Positions 17,405-27,397 of a stretch of 64,000 nt of DNA are shown piece by piece (position 1 is the stretch's first letter; every line of letters begins with the position of its first letter). The DNA comes from an uncultured Pseudomonadota bacterium. GTDB lineage: Bacteria; Pseudomonadota; Gammaproteobacteria; Methylococcales; Methylomonadaceae. The DNA lies in NCBI GenBank assembly GCA_903870545.1, contig CAIQDI010000032.1, positions 61,835 through 125,834 of the forward strand. The letters run 5' to 3'. The notes under the pieces are model-generated. The model saw nothing but the letters and a program-made list of their open reading frames with translations. It was not told the origin of the DNA and did no database searches. A program made the translations under genes and the position numbers.

Positions 17405-18859
17405 TTAAGCGGTTTGTGCCAAACGGCGGCGTTCAAAAAGCAACGTAATCAGCGCGTATAATAACATTAACGCCGTTGCCAAACATCCAACTTGCCAATG
17501 CAACAACGGTTGTAATTTCACATTCGCAAAATACAAACCCACGCCCAAACTCATGTAACCCAACACGCTTTTGACATCGTAATCGACCCGGTAAAATTTT
17601 TGTCCCAAAAAATACGACAAAATCGCCATCGCCGCGTAACACGCCAACGTTGCATAAGCCGAACCGGTGTAACCGAATTTCGGAATCCAATAAAGATTTA
17701 AAACAATCGTCAAGCCCGCGCCAAATAACGACACGCCCGCGCCCATCAACGTTTTATCGCTGAGTTTGTACCAAATCGACAAGTTGATATAAATCCCTAA
17801 AAACAAATTCGCCAACAATAAAATCGGCACGACGTGTAAACCGGCGCGGAATTCTTCGCCAATAAAGTATTTGAAAAAATCTAAATACAGCGTCACCAGT
17901 AGAAAAATAAACACGCAAAAAATCGTGAAATAATGCAGCACTCTTGCATAAATAATTTTCGCATCACTGTTTTTGGCATACGAAAAAAAGAACGGTTCAG
18001 CGGCATAACGAAACGCCTGAATAAACAGCGTCATCAAAATCGACAATTTATAACACGCGCTGTAAATGCCCAATTGCGCCAAATTCGTCGCGGTATCGTA
18101 AGGCAGCAGATATTTAAGCAACGCGCGATCCAACATTTCGTTAATAATTCCTGCGAAACCAATCACCACAATCGGTAACGAATAACGCGCCATTCGTTTG
18201 AAAAGTTGCCAATCAAAACCCGCGTTAATGCCTTTCAATTGCGGCATCAAAAACAGAAATTTACTACCGCTGGCAATCAAATTCGCCAAGAAAATATAAC
18301 CCACGCCAATTTCAGGCTGATAAACGTAACGCAACCATTCGATGTTTTGCGCTTGTAATTTGGGACACAACACAATGAAAAATAAACTCAACACAACGGT
18401 CAGCAGAATTTCAAAAATTTTAATGCTAGCAAAACGTAACGCTTTATTTTCAGCGCGAAGTTTGGCAAACGGCAACGCGGCAATCGCATCGAAAGTCAGA
18501 ATCAACGCGAAATATAAAATATATTCCGAATGTGTGTCGTAATGTAACGCACCAGAAATCGTGCTGTTGAAGGTCGTGAGTAACGCAAAAATGCTGAGAT
18601 TGAGCAATAAAATAAAACTCAACGCGGTCGAATAGGCTTTATCGTGGTCGCTGCGAAATCGAAAATAGCCGGTTTCAAATCCGAGCAACAAAAACACCGA
18701 TAAAAAGCCCGAATACGCATAAAATTCCGACACAACGCCGTATTCGGTCGCGGTGAAATAGTAGGTATAAAGCGGAACGAGCAGGTAATTGAGAAAGCGT
18801 CCGAAAATACTGCTCAAGCCATAAATGGCGGTTTGGGAAACGAGTTTTTTAAGCATCAA
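17405..18859 (-). CDS. Polysaccharide flippase/oligosaccharide translocase (MOP superfamily, Wzx-like)
   Basis: The 484-residue integral membrane protein has about 12-14 hydrophobic helices and starts with VSQTAIYGLSSIFGRFLNYLLVPLYTYYFT. That is the typical N-terminus of the MOP/Polysacc_synt family that flips lipid-linked sugars across the inner membrane. FRFRSDHDKAYSTALSFILLLN and YSLPIVVIGFAGIINEMLDRALLKYLLP match conserved positions of the family. A substrate cannot be read from the sequence. No glycosyltransferase is adjacent, but sugar-modification genes lie at 21136-25812 beyond the chemoreceptor. Confidence 0.88.
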   Translation of the reverse strand: MMLKKLVSQTAIYGLSSIFGRFLNYLLVPLYTYYFTATEYGVVSEFYAYSGFLSVFLLLGFETGYFRFRSDHDKAYSTALSFILLLNLSIFALLTTFNSTISGALHYDTHSEYILYFALILTFDAIAALPFAKLRAENKALRFASIKIFEILLTVVLSLFFIVLCPKLQAQNIEWLRYVYQPEIGVGYIFLANLIASGSKFLFLMPQLKGINAGFDWQLFKRMARYSLPIVVIGFAGIINEMLDRALLKYLLPYDTATNLAQLGIYSACYKLSILMTLFIQAFRYAAEPFFFSYAKNSDAKIIYARVLHYFTIFCVFIFLLVTLYLDFFKYFIGEEFRAGLHVVPILLLANLFLGIYINLSIWYKLSDKTLMGAGVSLFGAGLTIVLNLYWIPKFGYTGSAYATLACYAAMAILSYFLGQKFYRVDYDVKSVLGYMSLGVGLYFANVKLQPLLHWQVGCLATALMLLYALITLLFERRRLAQTA

Positions 18860-18912
18860 TGTTGAAATAAAAAGTAGCGGTTAAATTCATTTTAAACCGC
18901 TACTTTCTAAAA

Positions 18913-20883
18913 TTAGAAATTTTCTGTTTTAAAGCCGCGCACCGACACAGCTAAATGGTGCGCTTGTTCTTCAAGTGCTTCTGATGCGGCTGCCGCCTCT
19001 TCAACTAACGTGGCATTTTGTTGAGTTGCCTCGTCCATGCGTCCAATGGCTTGATTAACTTGCCCAATGCCAGAACTTTGTTCGGCTGAAGCGTAACTAA
19101 TATCTGACATGATATTAGTGACACGTTGAATGGAATTCACGATTTCCGTCATGGTTTGACCGGCTTCAGCGACTAATTTTCCACCATCATTCACTTTTTC
19201 AACCGAATCATCGATTAACCGTTTGATTTCACCTGCGGCATTCGTGGCGCGTTGAGCTAAATTCCGAACTTCAATCGCTACCACCGCAAAACCTTTACCT
19301 TGTTCACCCGCTCGTGCCGCTTCAACTGCGGCGTTCAACGCCAAGATATTGGTTTGAAAAGCAATATCGTCAATCACCGTAATAATATCAACAATGCGAA
19401 GCGACGAGGTGTTAATGTTTTCCATTGTCGTCACCACTTGTTTCACCACTGACAATCCTTTGCCCGCAATATCCGCCGCACCAATTGCTAATTGATTTCC
19501 GTGTTTGGCATTTTCGGCATTACTTTGTACGGTTGTCGTTAATTCCGTCATGCTGCTAGCGGTTTGCTCTAAACTTGTACCTTGCTCTTCAGTTCGACGC
19601 GATAAATCATTATTTCCCGCTGCAATTTCTTTTGATGCCACGCTGATGGTTTCAGCGGAATCTTTGATTTCCATAATCAACGATTTCAGATTTTCAACCG
19701 TGTTGTTCATGCCGTTAGTGACTTTGCCAAATGTTCCGAGGTAATTTTTACTAATCGTTTGTGTTAAATCACCTTTTGCCAGCGCATTCGCTACGCGCTC
19801 AATGTCGCTAAAACCGTTATCGCACGTTTCAATCATCGAATTTAGCGCGTTAATAATGTCCTTGAATGCAAATTCAAATTTTTGACTGTTACCACGTTTA
19901 GAAAAATCACCGTTTGCGCCGGCATTCACTAATACGTTAATTTCATCACTGAGGCTGAGTAACGTGGTTTTGATATTATCCACGGCATCGGTTATTTTTC
20001 CTTTGTCATGCGGTAATCGCTCCATATCCACCGAAAAATCACCTTTGGAATAGCATGTAATCACGTCAACCACTTGCATTTTCACGGCAATATGTGAATT
20101 GACTAAATGATTTATTTCCATCGCGATTTCACCATAAACCCCTGACAATTTACTGGCATCAATGCGTTCGCTGATAAACCCTTGGGCGTGTTGTGCGGCT
20201 AAATCTTGTTGTGCCAACACGAAGTTATTCAGTGAATCTTGAATGCGCTGCATGGAATGAAATAACACGGCAACAAAATCTTCATCTTCATCCACAATTT
20301 GCTGACTTAAATCGCCTTCGGCAATCCGTTCAGCAATTTCGGCAACGGTCGCTAAATGCACCAACTCTTTTTTAAATTGTAACGCCAACAACACTAAAAT
20401 TGTAGATTCAAAAACGACAAATGAAGCGTGTAAAATCACAATGCCAAAATCGGCTCCGTTTCTAAATACCCAAATGTTGTAATGGGCGGCTTGTAGAAAG
20501 TTTAAAACCAAATGATGCACGGCGATGATTGTCGCGCCATAAACAATCACGCGCCAATCTCGATATGCCAATAAAAACGCCAAAATTGTAAACACACCAA
20601 AGTGCATTTCAATTAAACCGTGACTGGCTTGAATATGAATGGCGATTTGCACGACCAACGCCGTAGCAATGGTAATGCGTAATAAAAACGAACCTGAAGC
20701 CGCTCGCCAAATTAAAAATGGCACCACAAACGCTGGTACGCCAATCAGTACCGCCATCAACAATGCGTCGTAAAACCAACCAATGCCGATTGACACGAAC
20801 ATCAATACGGCAAGCGTGACAATCATGACTCTATCTACTTGCGTGCGAATGGGTTTTAACAAAACCTCTTCATCAATTTTCAT
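18913..20883 (-). CDS. Methyl-accepting chemotaxis protein with His-rich multi-span membrane input domain
   Basis: The 656-residue receptor has no periplasmic ligand domain. Residues 18-170 form about six membrane helices containing H83, H88, H94, H123, H124, H134 and H152 in the pattern [12 protein letters not shown]...[10 protein letters not shown]...[12 protein letters not shown] have seen this pattern in other MCPs and signalling proteins; whether it binds heme, metal or another ligand is unknown. Several HAMP-like segments follow (about 165-390), each ending in a GD(L/F)S-type turn. The signalling hairpin has the tip [26 protein letters not shown]. There is no NWETF-type CheR pentapeptide. 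The ATG overlaps the stop of a 55-residue membrane protein (ATGA). Confidence 0.93.
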   Translation of the reverse strand: MKIDEEVLLKPIRTQVDRVMIVTLAVLMFVSIGIGWFYDALLMAVLIGVPAFVVPFLIWRAASGSFLLRITIATALVVQIAIHIQASHGLIEMHFGVFTILAFLLAYRDWRVIVYGATIIAVHHLVLNFLQAAHYNIWVFRNGADFGIVILHASFVVFESTILVLLALQFKKELVHLATVAEIAERIAEGDLSQQIVDEDEDFVAVLFHSMQRIQDSLNNFVLAQQDLAAQHAQGFISERIDASKLSGVYGEIAMEINHLVNSHIAVKMQVVDVITCYSKGDFSVDMERLPHDKGKITDAVDNIKTTLLSLSDEINVLVNAGANGDFSKRGNSQKFEFAFKDIINALNSMIETCDNGFSDIERVANALAKGDLTQTISKNYLGTFGKVTNGMNNTVENLKSLIMEIKDSAETISVASKEIAAGNNDLSRRTEEQGTSLEQTASSMTELTTTVQSNAENAKHGNQLAIGAADIAGKGLSVVKQVVTTMENINTSSLRIVDIITVIDDIAFQTNILALNAAVEAARAGEQGKGFAVVAIEVRNLAQRATNAAGEIKRLIDDSVEKVNDGGKLVAEAGQTMTEIVNSIQRVTNIMSDISYASAEQSSGIGQVNQAIGRMDEATQQNATLVEEAAAASEALEEQAHHLAVSVRGFKTENF

Positions 20884-21047
20884 AACGATTCCTCATTGGC
20901 AGGCGTAAAACAATGCGACGTAGTGGTATCGTTTAACGCCATCCAACCCAACATTCCCGCGCTATAAAGAAACCAAGTAATGAATAAAATGGTTAGCGAA
21001 CGTGGGCGACGGAACGATTTTTGTAGTTTTATTATGGATGCGGACAT
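20880..21047 (-). CDS. Small single-span membrane protein coupled to the chemoreceptor
   Basis: Reading from the ATG at 21047 gives 55 residues: a basic N-terminus ([11 protein letters not shown]), one hydrophobic helix ([21 protein letters not shown]) and a short polar tail with one Cys (TTTSHCF). The TGA at 20882-20880 overlaps the receptor's ATG (ATGA), which supports real, coupled translation. The positive-inside rule puts the C-terminus, with its His and Cys, in the periplasm. I do not recognise the family. It may be an accessory subunit of the receptor; that is inference from the overlap. Confidence 0.6.
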   Translation of the reverse strand: MSASIIKLQKSFRRPRSLTILFITWFLYSAGMLGWMALNDTTTSHCFTPANEESL

Positions 21048-21135
21048 TTGATTGAGACACCTGTGAATATGTATAAAATTTAATTTCGTTTATCGGCAAA
21101 TGTTACGAATAATTAAGGGCGACTCGCGTTTGAGA

Positions 21136-21696
21136 TTAACGTTCCATGAATTTTTTTTCCAAATCTAACAAATCACGTTTGCGTTCAGAAATTCGTTTTG
21201 CTGGTGAACCCGAATAAATGCCAAACGCTTCACAATTTTTACGAACCAAACTCAACGCGCCAATCGCTACGCCTTCTTCCAATGTGACATTCGGCAAAAT
21301 AATCGAACCCGCGCCAATAATCACATGACGACCAATTTTTACATCGCCGTGTTGCACATTCGTGAATTCAGCGGGAATCATCGGATTGGTCATAAATTCA
21401 CCGCTGTAATCATCGTTACTGCTGTAAATTGCAACACGCGAAGATAAGCCTGAAAAATCCGCCAGCGCGATATTTCCTGCGCCAATCAATGATGAAAAAA
21501 CCGCGATGTGAATGTAATTACCAAGTTCAATGCCGCCTTCGCCCGCCGATAAAACACAAAAATCATCAATTCGGACGTGATTGCCGAGGCGAATGTTTGA
21601 GCAATTGTAATAAGACGCTTTGTCGGATAAAAACACATTTTCACCCACTCGCGCAAAACCCATTTCGTTGATTTGTTCCGTTGTGAGCCACGCCAT
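21136..21696 (-). CDS. Left-handed beta-helix (hexapeptide) acyltransferase
   Basis: The 186-residue protein is built of hexapeptide turns such as IRLGNHVRIDDFCVLSAGEGGIELGNYIHI and VKIGRHVIIGAGSIILPNVTLEEGVAIGALSLV, the repeats of trimeric acetyltransferases of the LacA/CatB/WbbJ type. It probably O- or N-acetylates a sugar. The neighbouring DegT aminotransferase suggests an amino-sugar substrate, with N-acetylation of its product; this is inference. Two small DUF genes separate it from the aminotransferase on the same strand. Confidence 0.82.
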   Translation of the reverse strand: MAWLTTEQINEMGFARVGENVFLSDKASYYNCSNIRLGNHVRIDDFCVLSAGEGGIELGNYIHIAVFSSLIGAGNIALADFSGLSSRVAIYSSNDDYSGEFMTNPMIPAEFTNVQHGDVKIGRHVIIGAGSIILPNVTLEEGVAIGALSLVRKNCEAFGIYSGSPAKRISERKRDLLDLEKKFMER

Positions 21697-21735
21697 TATT
21701 CATATCCCCAGGTTTTAGTGATTTTGGAATTCGTG

Positions 21736-22005
21736 TCAATTTGCTACGTCGAGCCAAGCAATCTGTTTTCCAGTTGCGCGTTCATAAAGCGTTTCGGGTG
21801 AAACATCAAAACCACAATGCCACGTTAGCGTTGCCCATTCGTCTAATGTGAATGCTTGAAAATTTTCAATGTCACGCAAAGTTTCAGCGGCTTCGTATTT
21901 GAAAATCAAATCGCGTAAATCAACATCGCCCGATTCACCCGTGTTAAAAACCAAATGAAGTCGATAATCGCCTAAATACTTTGCTTTTTTAACCGTGATA
22001 ATCAT
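21736..22005 (-). CDS. DUF2442-family protein, copy 2
   Basis: An 89-residue protein with VKKAKYLGDYRLHLVFNTGESGDVDLRDLIF and WATLTWHCGFDVSPETLYERATGK, the DUF2442 pattern. It follows the DUF4160 gene by 5 bases, as in copy 1 at 6733. Function is unknown. The pair interrupts a sugar-modification cluster. Confidence 0.87.
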   Translation of the reverse strand: MIITVKKAKYLGDYRLHLVFNTGESGDVDLRDLIFKYEAAETLRDIENFQAFTLDEWATLTWHCGFDVSPETLYERATGKQIAWLDVAN

Positions 22006-22010
22006 TGCCG

Positions 22011-22259
22011 TTAGACCAACGGTTTAATCTTGTGAAAGTCTTTGCTGTTCCACATTTCGAGCAATTCTTGTTCATGTAATTCTGCCCATTCACCAACCAA
22101 ACCACGCACTTTAACAGGCAAATGCCCCGCTAAGATATTGAGCGTTTGAATATCCATGACCGCTCTATGTTCGTTATATTTCACATGAAAATGGGGCGGA
22201 TTATGTTCTTCAAAATACATATAAATCACAATTCCTAAAAATCGACTTATTTCTGGCAT
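22011..22259 (-). CDS. DUF4160-family protein, copy 2
   Basis: An 82-residue protein beginning MPEISRFLGIVIYMYFEEHNPPHFHVKYNE, the DUF4160 signature with the PPHFHVKY histidine pair. Its ATG (22259) abuts the stop of the DegT aminotransferase (22260) with no spacer, so translation is likely coupled. In the usual DUF4160/DUF2442 pair this gene comes first, as here. Function is unknown. Confidence 0.88.
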   Translation of the reverse strand: MPEISRFLGIVIYMYFEEHNPPHFHVKYNEHRAVMDIQTLNILAGHLPVKVRGLVGEWAELHEQELLEMWNSKDFHKIKPLV

Positions 22260-23363
22260 TTAAAAATCCTCTAAAAATTCAGCTATCAACGAAACAATAA
22301 AATCGATTTGTTCATTTTCTAAATTGGGATACATCGGCAAACAAATCACTTCATGCGAGATTTTTCGCGCCACCGGTAAATTCGATTGTGCCGCCGACGG
22401 CAAACTGCGATACATTGGAAAATCGCTAATCAACGGATAAAAATAACGTCGCCCAAAAATGCCGTTTTCTTTTAGTTTTTCATAAAGCGCGTCACGATTC
22501 GAAGAATTTACAAAAATCGGAAAATACGCATAATTCGCAACGTGTTCGCCGACATTGGTACAACGAATTCCAGCCACATTTTTCAAGCCGTCGCGATAAC
22601 GCGCATCAATCATTTTACGTTTCGCCAAAGCATCGTCGATGCCTTTGAGTTGCAATAAACCAAACGCCGCATTGATTTCGCTCATTTTTCCGTTAATTCC
22701 CGCCGCGACAACCGTGACTTCGTCCACAAAACCAAAATTTTTCAAATGGTCAATGCGACGTTTGGTTTTTTCGTCTGGGCAAATAATCGCGCCACCTTCA
22801 AACGTGTTAAACACTTTTGTCGCGTGAAAACTTAACACCGACAAATCGCCGTGATTCAACAAACCACCGTTGTCATCCTTAACACCAAAAGCGTGTGCTG
22901 CGTCGTAAATAACTTTCAGATTGTAGTTGTCGGCGATTTCTTGAATTCGCGCCACGTCGCACGGATAACCATAACAATGCACCGGCATAATCGCGGTAGT
23001 TTGTGGCGTAATGGCGGCTTCAATTTTGTTCGGATCAAGATTTAGCGAAATGGGATCAATATCGACAAACACCGGTTTAATACCATTCCACAACAACGAA
23101 TGTGCCGTCGCAACAAATGAATAGGGCGTAGTAATTACTTCGCCGGTAATGCGTAACGCTTGCAACGCGGTAATTAACGCAATTGTGCCATTGGTGAACA
23201 GCGCGAGATGTTTCACACCCAAATAATCACACAACGCTTGTTCGAGTTGTTGGTGAAACGTGCCGCCGTTGGTGAGAATTTTGTTGTCCCAAATCTGTTC
23301 TAAATACGGGATAAATTCTGCGAGTGTTGGCAGCGTGGGTTGCGTGACGTAAATGGGTTTCAT
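22260..23363 (-). CDS. DegT/DnrJ/EryC1-family sugar aminotransferase
   Basis: The 367-residue PLP enzyme carries the family signature: NGTIALITALQALRITGEVITTPYSFVATAHSLLWNGIKPVFVDID, the cofactor Asp in VIYDAAHAFG, and the Schiff-base Lys183 in LSFHATKVFNTFEGG. Such enzymes transfer an amino group to a keto-deoxy nucleotide sugar. The closest general pattern is that of dTDP-4-amino-4,6-dideoxyglucose type enzymes (VioA/WecE group), but the substrate is not certain. The acetyltransferase at 21136 and the OGT-like transferase at 23971 lie on the same strand, suggesting one sugar-decoration route. Confidence 0.9.
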   Translation of the reverse strand: MKPIYVTQPTLPTLAEFIPYLEQIWDNKILTNGGTFHQQLEQALCDYLGVKHLALFTNGTIALITALQALRITGEVITTPYSFVATAHSLLWNGIKPVFVDIDPISLNLDPNKIEAAITPQTTAIMPVHCYGYPCDVARIQEIADNYNLKVIYDAAHAFGVKDDNGGLLNHGDLSVLSFHATKVFNTFEGGAIICPDEKTKRRIDHLKNFGFVDEVTVVAAGINGKMSEINAAFGLLQLKGIDDALAKRKMIDARYRDGLKNVAGIRCTNVGEHVANYAYFPIFVNSSNRDALYEKLKENGIFGRRYFYPLISDFPMYRSLPSAAQSNLPVARKISHEVICLPMYPNLENEQIDFIVSLIAEFLEDF

Positions 23364-23366
23364 GTT

Positions 23367-23960
23367 TTAAGCGTCGCTGACTTGCGCTAAAAATTCCTGC
23401 ATATCGTCATTTTTCACATGCTGATAAATTTCGGCGACAGACAACGAAAAATCAAGCGATTGAAACGTGACCGAGTCGCCTAAATAATAAAAGTTCGATT
23501 GCCAAGCATCTGCTTTACGATAAACCTCCACTTGAACAAAATCCTGTTCGATTAAAATGTATTCTTCAAGGCTCGGTAATGTTTGATAAAACTGGCGTTT
23601 TAACGTGTGATCAAATTTGCGTGTTGAACTGGATAATACTTCGACAATAATGCGTGGTGATTCGGTGTAATAAGCGTCTTCGTTGTCATTTTCACAAACG
23701 ACAATTACGTCTGGATAAAAGTATTTTTTAGCGTCTACGCGCACTTTAATATCTGAGAAAAATACTTCACAAGGTGAACTGTTTAGATAATTCCCCAAGT
23801 GCCGCGCTAAATTGGCAATAATCCGTTGATGATTTTTGCTCGCACCCGCCATCGCATACACGTTTCCATCAATGTATTCGTGTTTAATTTCGCTAATTTT
23901 TTCGCCTTCCAGATAGTCTTGTTCTGAAATGTAAGCATCATGCAATTGGGGTAAGCTCAT
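23367..23960 (-). CDS. Uma2-family (DUF820) putative PD-(D/E)XK endonuclease, paralog 2
   Basis: A 197-residue paralog of the protein at 3624, with the same core: HEYIDGNVYAMAGASKNHQ, YFYPDVIVVC, IIVEVLSSSTRKFD and LEEYILIEQDFVQVEVYRK. It lies 3 bases upstream of the DegT gene's start, in the middle of the sugar cluster, and 10 bases after the stop of the OGT-like gene. It has no evident role in sugar chemistry and looks like a cargo gene in this operon. Confidence 0.86.
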   Translation of the reverse strand: MSLPQLHDAYISEQDYLEGEKISEIKHEYIDGNVYAMAGASKNHQRIIANLARHLGNYLNSSPCEVFFSDIKVRVDAKKYFYPDVIVVCENDNEDAYYTESPRIIVEVLSSSTRKFDHTLKRQFYQTLPSLEEYILIEQDFVQVEVYRKADAWQSNFYYLGDSVTFQSLDFSLSVAEIYQHVKNDDMQEFLAQVSDA

Positions 23961-23970
23961 AACGTTTCAC

Positions 23971-25812
23971 CTAAAGTTGTAGTTGTGTGGGAATCGTAAA
24001 ACTTTCGACCGCTTGCCCCGCACAAAACCGTTGCCACATTATTCTCAAACCTTTTTCTAAACCGGCGGCGACGTTTTCGGGTTTTGATTTGGATGAGTTT
24101 TTCATTCGGTCGCGCAATTGATGGCGTAAATTTTGTAAGCCTTCAACATTTTCGCTCCACGCTTTGGCTAATTCGATAAATTGCTCTGGCGTTTCGGCGA
24201 CAAATTCATTTTGTAAATCCACCCGACTCAACATCAACAAGCCGCCACGTCCCGCCAAACTTTTCCACGCATACGTCAAAACAGGCACGCCCATCCACAA
24301 GGCAAAACCTGTTGTCGTGCCGCCGTTATACGGAAACGTATCCAAAATAAAATCAACGTCACCGTGTAACGCCAAATAATCAGGAATCGATTTTTTCGCA
24401 TGAAACGTCAATCGCTCAATGGCTACGCCCCGTTTAAAAAATTCATTTTCCAATTGGCGTTGCAACGGTTCATCCGACACGTTGCCCAATACCATTTTTG
24501 CGGTCGGAATTTCGTTTAAAACTTTGCTCCACAAATCCAATGTTTGTTGCGTCAGTTTGCTGGTGCGATTGAAACTGCCAAACGTAATATGCCCATTTTT
24601 CAACGCAGGCGAATTCACCACGGGCGGACTATTTTCAGGCGCGGCAAACGTCACGACGCTGGGCAATTGCACCAGTTTTTCGACAAAATAATCGTCCAAT
24701 AAACCTGGTGGCGACCAATCAGAATCGACCAAATAATAATCCATCGCTCGTAAACCCGTCGTGGCGGGATAACCGAGCCACGAAACTTGAATCGGCGCAG
24801 GTTTATAGGCAAACGCAAGCAAACGGTTTTTATCGGTGTGACCCGATAAATCAATCGCAATATCAACGCCGTCGTTCGCCATTTGTTGCGCGAGCTGAAC
24901 ATCTGTGAACGCCGCCACATCAAGCCAACCGGCAAAATGCGATTTGATACGTTGGGTAAAATTATCGTTTTGCGTGTGGTTGTAATAGGCGACCAGCTCA
25001 AATTGATTTTTGTCAAAACACGCCAGCAACGGCTCAATAAAATACGCGACGGCGTGATTCCAAAAATCGCCCGACACCATTGCGACACGCAATTTTTTAT
25101 TTGGGTCACGATTTTCAGGCGAATGAATCAGCGGTTGAACACCTTGCGTGGCAATTTCACCAAAACGCAACGCTTCCTGAAACGCAAACTCAGGTGGCGC
25201 GTCAGGATTATGAGCAAGCGTATAAAGTAAATTTGTGTACGCTTCAACGTAACGCGAATTGGCGACCAAAGCCCGACGATAACTCGCTTCCGCGTCGGCA
25301 AGATTGCCCAAATTTTTCTGCATATTGCCAAGATTGCTGTGCGCTTCAGCGAAATCAGGATTGATGGCAATTTCACGTTGATAACTTTCTTCAGCTTCCG
25401 TGGTGCGATTTAAATTTTGTAAAACCAAGCCCAAATTGTAATTCGCTTTTTTGAAATTCGGATTGATTTTCAACGCGCGGCGATAACTCGCTTCGGCTTC
25501 ATCTAATTTTTTAAATTCGTTTAGCGCATTGCCCAAGTTGTAAGCGGCTTCGGCATCTTGCGGCAATAATTCCGCCGATTTCTTTTTGGCTTCGAGCGAT
25601 TCTTCCAAGCGTCCTAAACGTTGTAACACTGCGCCCAAAACCTTCCAAGTAAAACCGTGTTTCGGGAATTTAATCAACAACGCCCGCGCTACTTTTTCGA
25701 GTTCGTCGTTTTTATTTTGGTTGAATAATTCGATTAAACGATTGGTTTCAGTTTGCGAAGGTTGAACCGATGCAGATTTTTTGGGGAAGGATTTAGGCAA
25801 CGGTTTTTTCAC
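23971..25812 (-). CDS. TPR-containing SPINDLY/OGT-type glycosyltransferase (GT41)
   Basis: The 613-residue protein has about five tetratricopeptide repeats (about 20-190), with lines such as AEAAYNLGNALNEFKKLDEAEASYRRALKINP. The C-terminal catalytic region of the O-GlcNAc transferase/SPINDLY family follows: RVAMVSGDFWNHAVAYFIEPLL, DIAIDLSGHTDKNRLLAFAYKPAPIQVSWLGYPATTG, ITFGSFNRTSKLTQQTLDLWSKVL and DFILDTFPYNGGTTTGFALWMGVPVLT. Bacterial members glycosylate proteins, for example flagellins or adhesins, or act on lipids. The gene overlaps the purK start region by 4 bases (ATGA), so it is part of the purK-purE-hemH-folE transcript. Confidence 0.9.
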   Translation of the reverse strand: MKKPLPKSFPKKSASVQPSQTETNRLIELFNQNKNDELEKVARALLIKFPKHGFTWKVLGAVLQRLGRLEESLEAKKKSAELLPQDAEAAYNLGNALNEFKKLDEAEASYRRALKINPNFKKANYNLGLVLQNLNRTTEAEESYQREIAINPDFAEAHSNLGNMQKNLGNLADAEASYRRALVANSRYVEAYTNLLYTLAHNPDAPPEFAFQEALRFGEIATQGVQPLIHSPENRDPNKKLRVAMVSGDFWNHAVAYFIEPLLACFDKNQFELVAYYNHTQNDNFTQRIKSHFAGWLDVAAFTDVQLAQQMANDGVDIAIDLSGHTDKNRLLAFAYKPAPIQVSWLGYPATTGLRAMDYYLVDSDWSPPGLLDDYFVEKLVQLPSVVTFAAPENSPPVVNSPALKNGHITFGSFNRTSKLTQQTLDLWSKVLNEIPTAKMVLGNVSDEPLQRQLENEFFKRGVAIERLTFHAKKSIPDYLALHGDVDFILDTFPYNGGTTTGFALWMGVPVLTYAWKSLAGRGGLLMLSRVDLQNEFVAETPEQFIELAKAWSENVEGLQNLRHQLRDRMKNSSKSKPENVAAGLEKGLRIMWQRFCAGQAVESFTIPTQLQL

Positions 25813-26903
25813 GAATCATCCGCCTCATCGGCTAACGCAATCAAACGTTTTTTCAACGGTTCTAATTCCACCAATGTCATGGTACGAATCGTGGCGTGAG
25901 CAACTTTTCGACCTTTGCGCGGGGCTTTGGCGTACAAATGCAAATGCGCGTTTGGAATGTTTAAAACCTCTTCGCTTGTGGGTTTGCCGCCGATAAAATT
26001 CACCATTGCAACGTGACCCACCGCCGCCGTCGAACCCAAAGGCAAATCCAAAATAGCGCGTAAATGGTTTTCAAATTGGCTAGTTTCCGCACCTTCAATC
26101 GTCCAATGTCCCGAATTATGCACACGCGGCGCAAATTCATTCGCCACCAATTCGCCATCGACTTCAAATAATTCCAACGCCAACACGCCAACGTAATCCA
26201 ACGCCATCATTAAGCGCGTCGCATATTCTTCCGCTTTTGTTTGTTGTGAATCATGTTCACGGCTTTCAGACACGCGCAAAATGCCGCCTTTATGCACGTT
26301 TTCGGACAATGGATAAAACGCCAACTCGCCCGAAACGCTACGTACCGCAATAATAGAAATTTCGCGGGTGAATTTCACAAAACCTTCCACAATTGCCGCC
26401 AAACCTTCCAATTTTGCCCACGATGATTTTAAATCAGCGGCGGATTTCAAAATGGATTGACCTTTGCCGTCGTAGCCTTGTGTGCGCGTTTTTAAAATCG
26501 CCGGATAACCGATTTTTTGCATCGCGGTTTGTAAACCTTCCCAACTGTCCACGGTGGTATAAGGTGCAGTTGGAATGCCTAAATCATTCAAAAATTCTTT
26601 TTCAACCAACCGGTCTTGCGCGACCTCCAGAGCTTTCGGTGGTGGATAAACTTGTGTGCGAGCTGTTAAAAATCCAGCCACATTTGCAGGCACATTTTCA
26701 AATTCATACGTTACCACATCGGCACGTTTTGCGAGTTCGGCGAGCAAATTTTCGTCGTGATAAGCCCCGTGTAAATGGTCGCCGAGCGTTGTGGCGCATG
26801 CGCCCACGGATGGATCTAAAAAAATAAAACGAATACCTAACGGATAACCCGCTAAGGCAATCATGCGAGCCAATTGTCCGCCGCCTAAAATTCCAACTTT
26901 CAT
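25809..26903 (-). CDS. purK: N5-carboxyaminoimidazole ribonucleotide synthase
   Basis: PurK makes N5-CAIR from AIR, bicarbonate and ATP. The 364-residue ATP-grasp protein begins [23 protein letters not shown] and has [12 protein letters not shown], the ATP-binding core, [13 protein letters not shown] and [27 protein letters not shown]. It starts with a 4-base overlap with purE and ends with a 4-base overlap with the OGT-like gene. Confidence 0.97.
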   Translation of the reverse strand: MKVGILGGGQLARMIALAGYPLGIRFIFLDPSVGACATTLGDHLHGAYHDENLLAELAKRADVVTYEFENVPANVAGFLTARTQVYPPPKALEVAQDRLVEKEFLNDLGIPTAPYTTVDSWEGLQTAMQKIGYPAILKTRTQGYDGKGQSILKSAADLKSSWAKLEGLAAIVEGFVKFTREISIIAVRSVSGELAFYPLSENVHKGGILRVSESREHDSQQTKAEEYATRLMMALDYVGVLALELFEVDGELVANEFAPRVHNSGHWTIEGAETSQFENHLRAILDLPLGSTAAVGHVAMVNFIGGKPTSEEVLNIPNAHLHLYAKAPRKGRKVAHATIRTMTLVELEPLKKRLIALADEADDS

Positions 26904-27397
26904 AATATGTTCTCGCGTGGGTCAGAATTTTCCAAAACTGTGTCGGTTTGTTGTTGTCTAAAATCGTTCAAAATCTGACGATATTGTGTGTGCTTGTTGC
27001 TGATAATCGCTACCGCTAATAATGCGGCGTTAATCGCGCCAGCTTTACCAATCGCTAAGGTTCCCACGGGAATTCCTGCGGGCATTTGCACAATGGATAA
27101 TAAAGAATCCATGCCATTTAACGCTTTCGATTGAATCGGAACACCTAAAACGGGAATCGCTGTTTTAGCGGCGGTCATGCCGGGCAAATGCGCCGCACCA
27201 CCCGCGCCGGCGATAATTACCTCGAAGCCTTTGCTTTCCGCGCTTTCGGCATAAGCGAATAATTTATCCGGCGTGCGGTGTGCAGAAACTACTTCGACTT
27301 CGTGCGAAACGCCGAGTTTTTCTAAAGTTTCAGCGGCGAATTGCATCGTTTCCCAATCTGACGTTGAACCCATAATAATGCCAACTAATGCAGTCAT
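26900..27397 (-). CDS. purE: N5-carboxyaminoimidazole ribonucleotide mutase
   Basis: PurE converts N5-CAIR to CAIR, the step after PurK. The 165-residue protein has the class I signature [16 protein letters not shown] and [18 protein letters not shown], then [19 protein letters not shown] and [37 protein letters not shown]. It overlaps hemH by 4 bases at its start and purK by 4 bases at its end, so the three genes are translated in tight sequence. Confidence 0.98.
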   Translation of the reverse strand: MTALVGIIMGSTSDWETMQFAAETLEKLGVSHEVEVVSAHRTPDKLFAYAESAESKGFEVIIAGAGGAAHLPGMTAAKTAIPVLGVPIQSKALNGMDSLLSIVQMPAGIPVGTLAIGKAGAINAALLAVAIISNKHTQYRQILNDFRQQQTDTVLENSDPRENIL

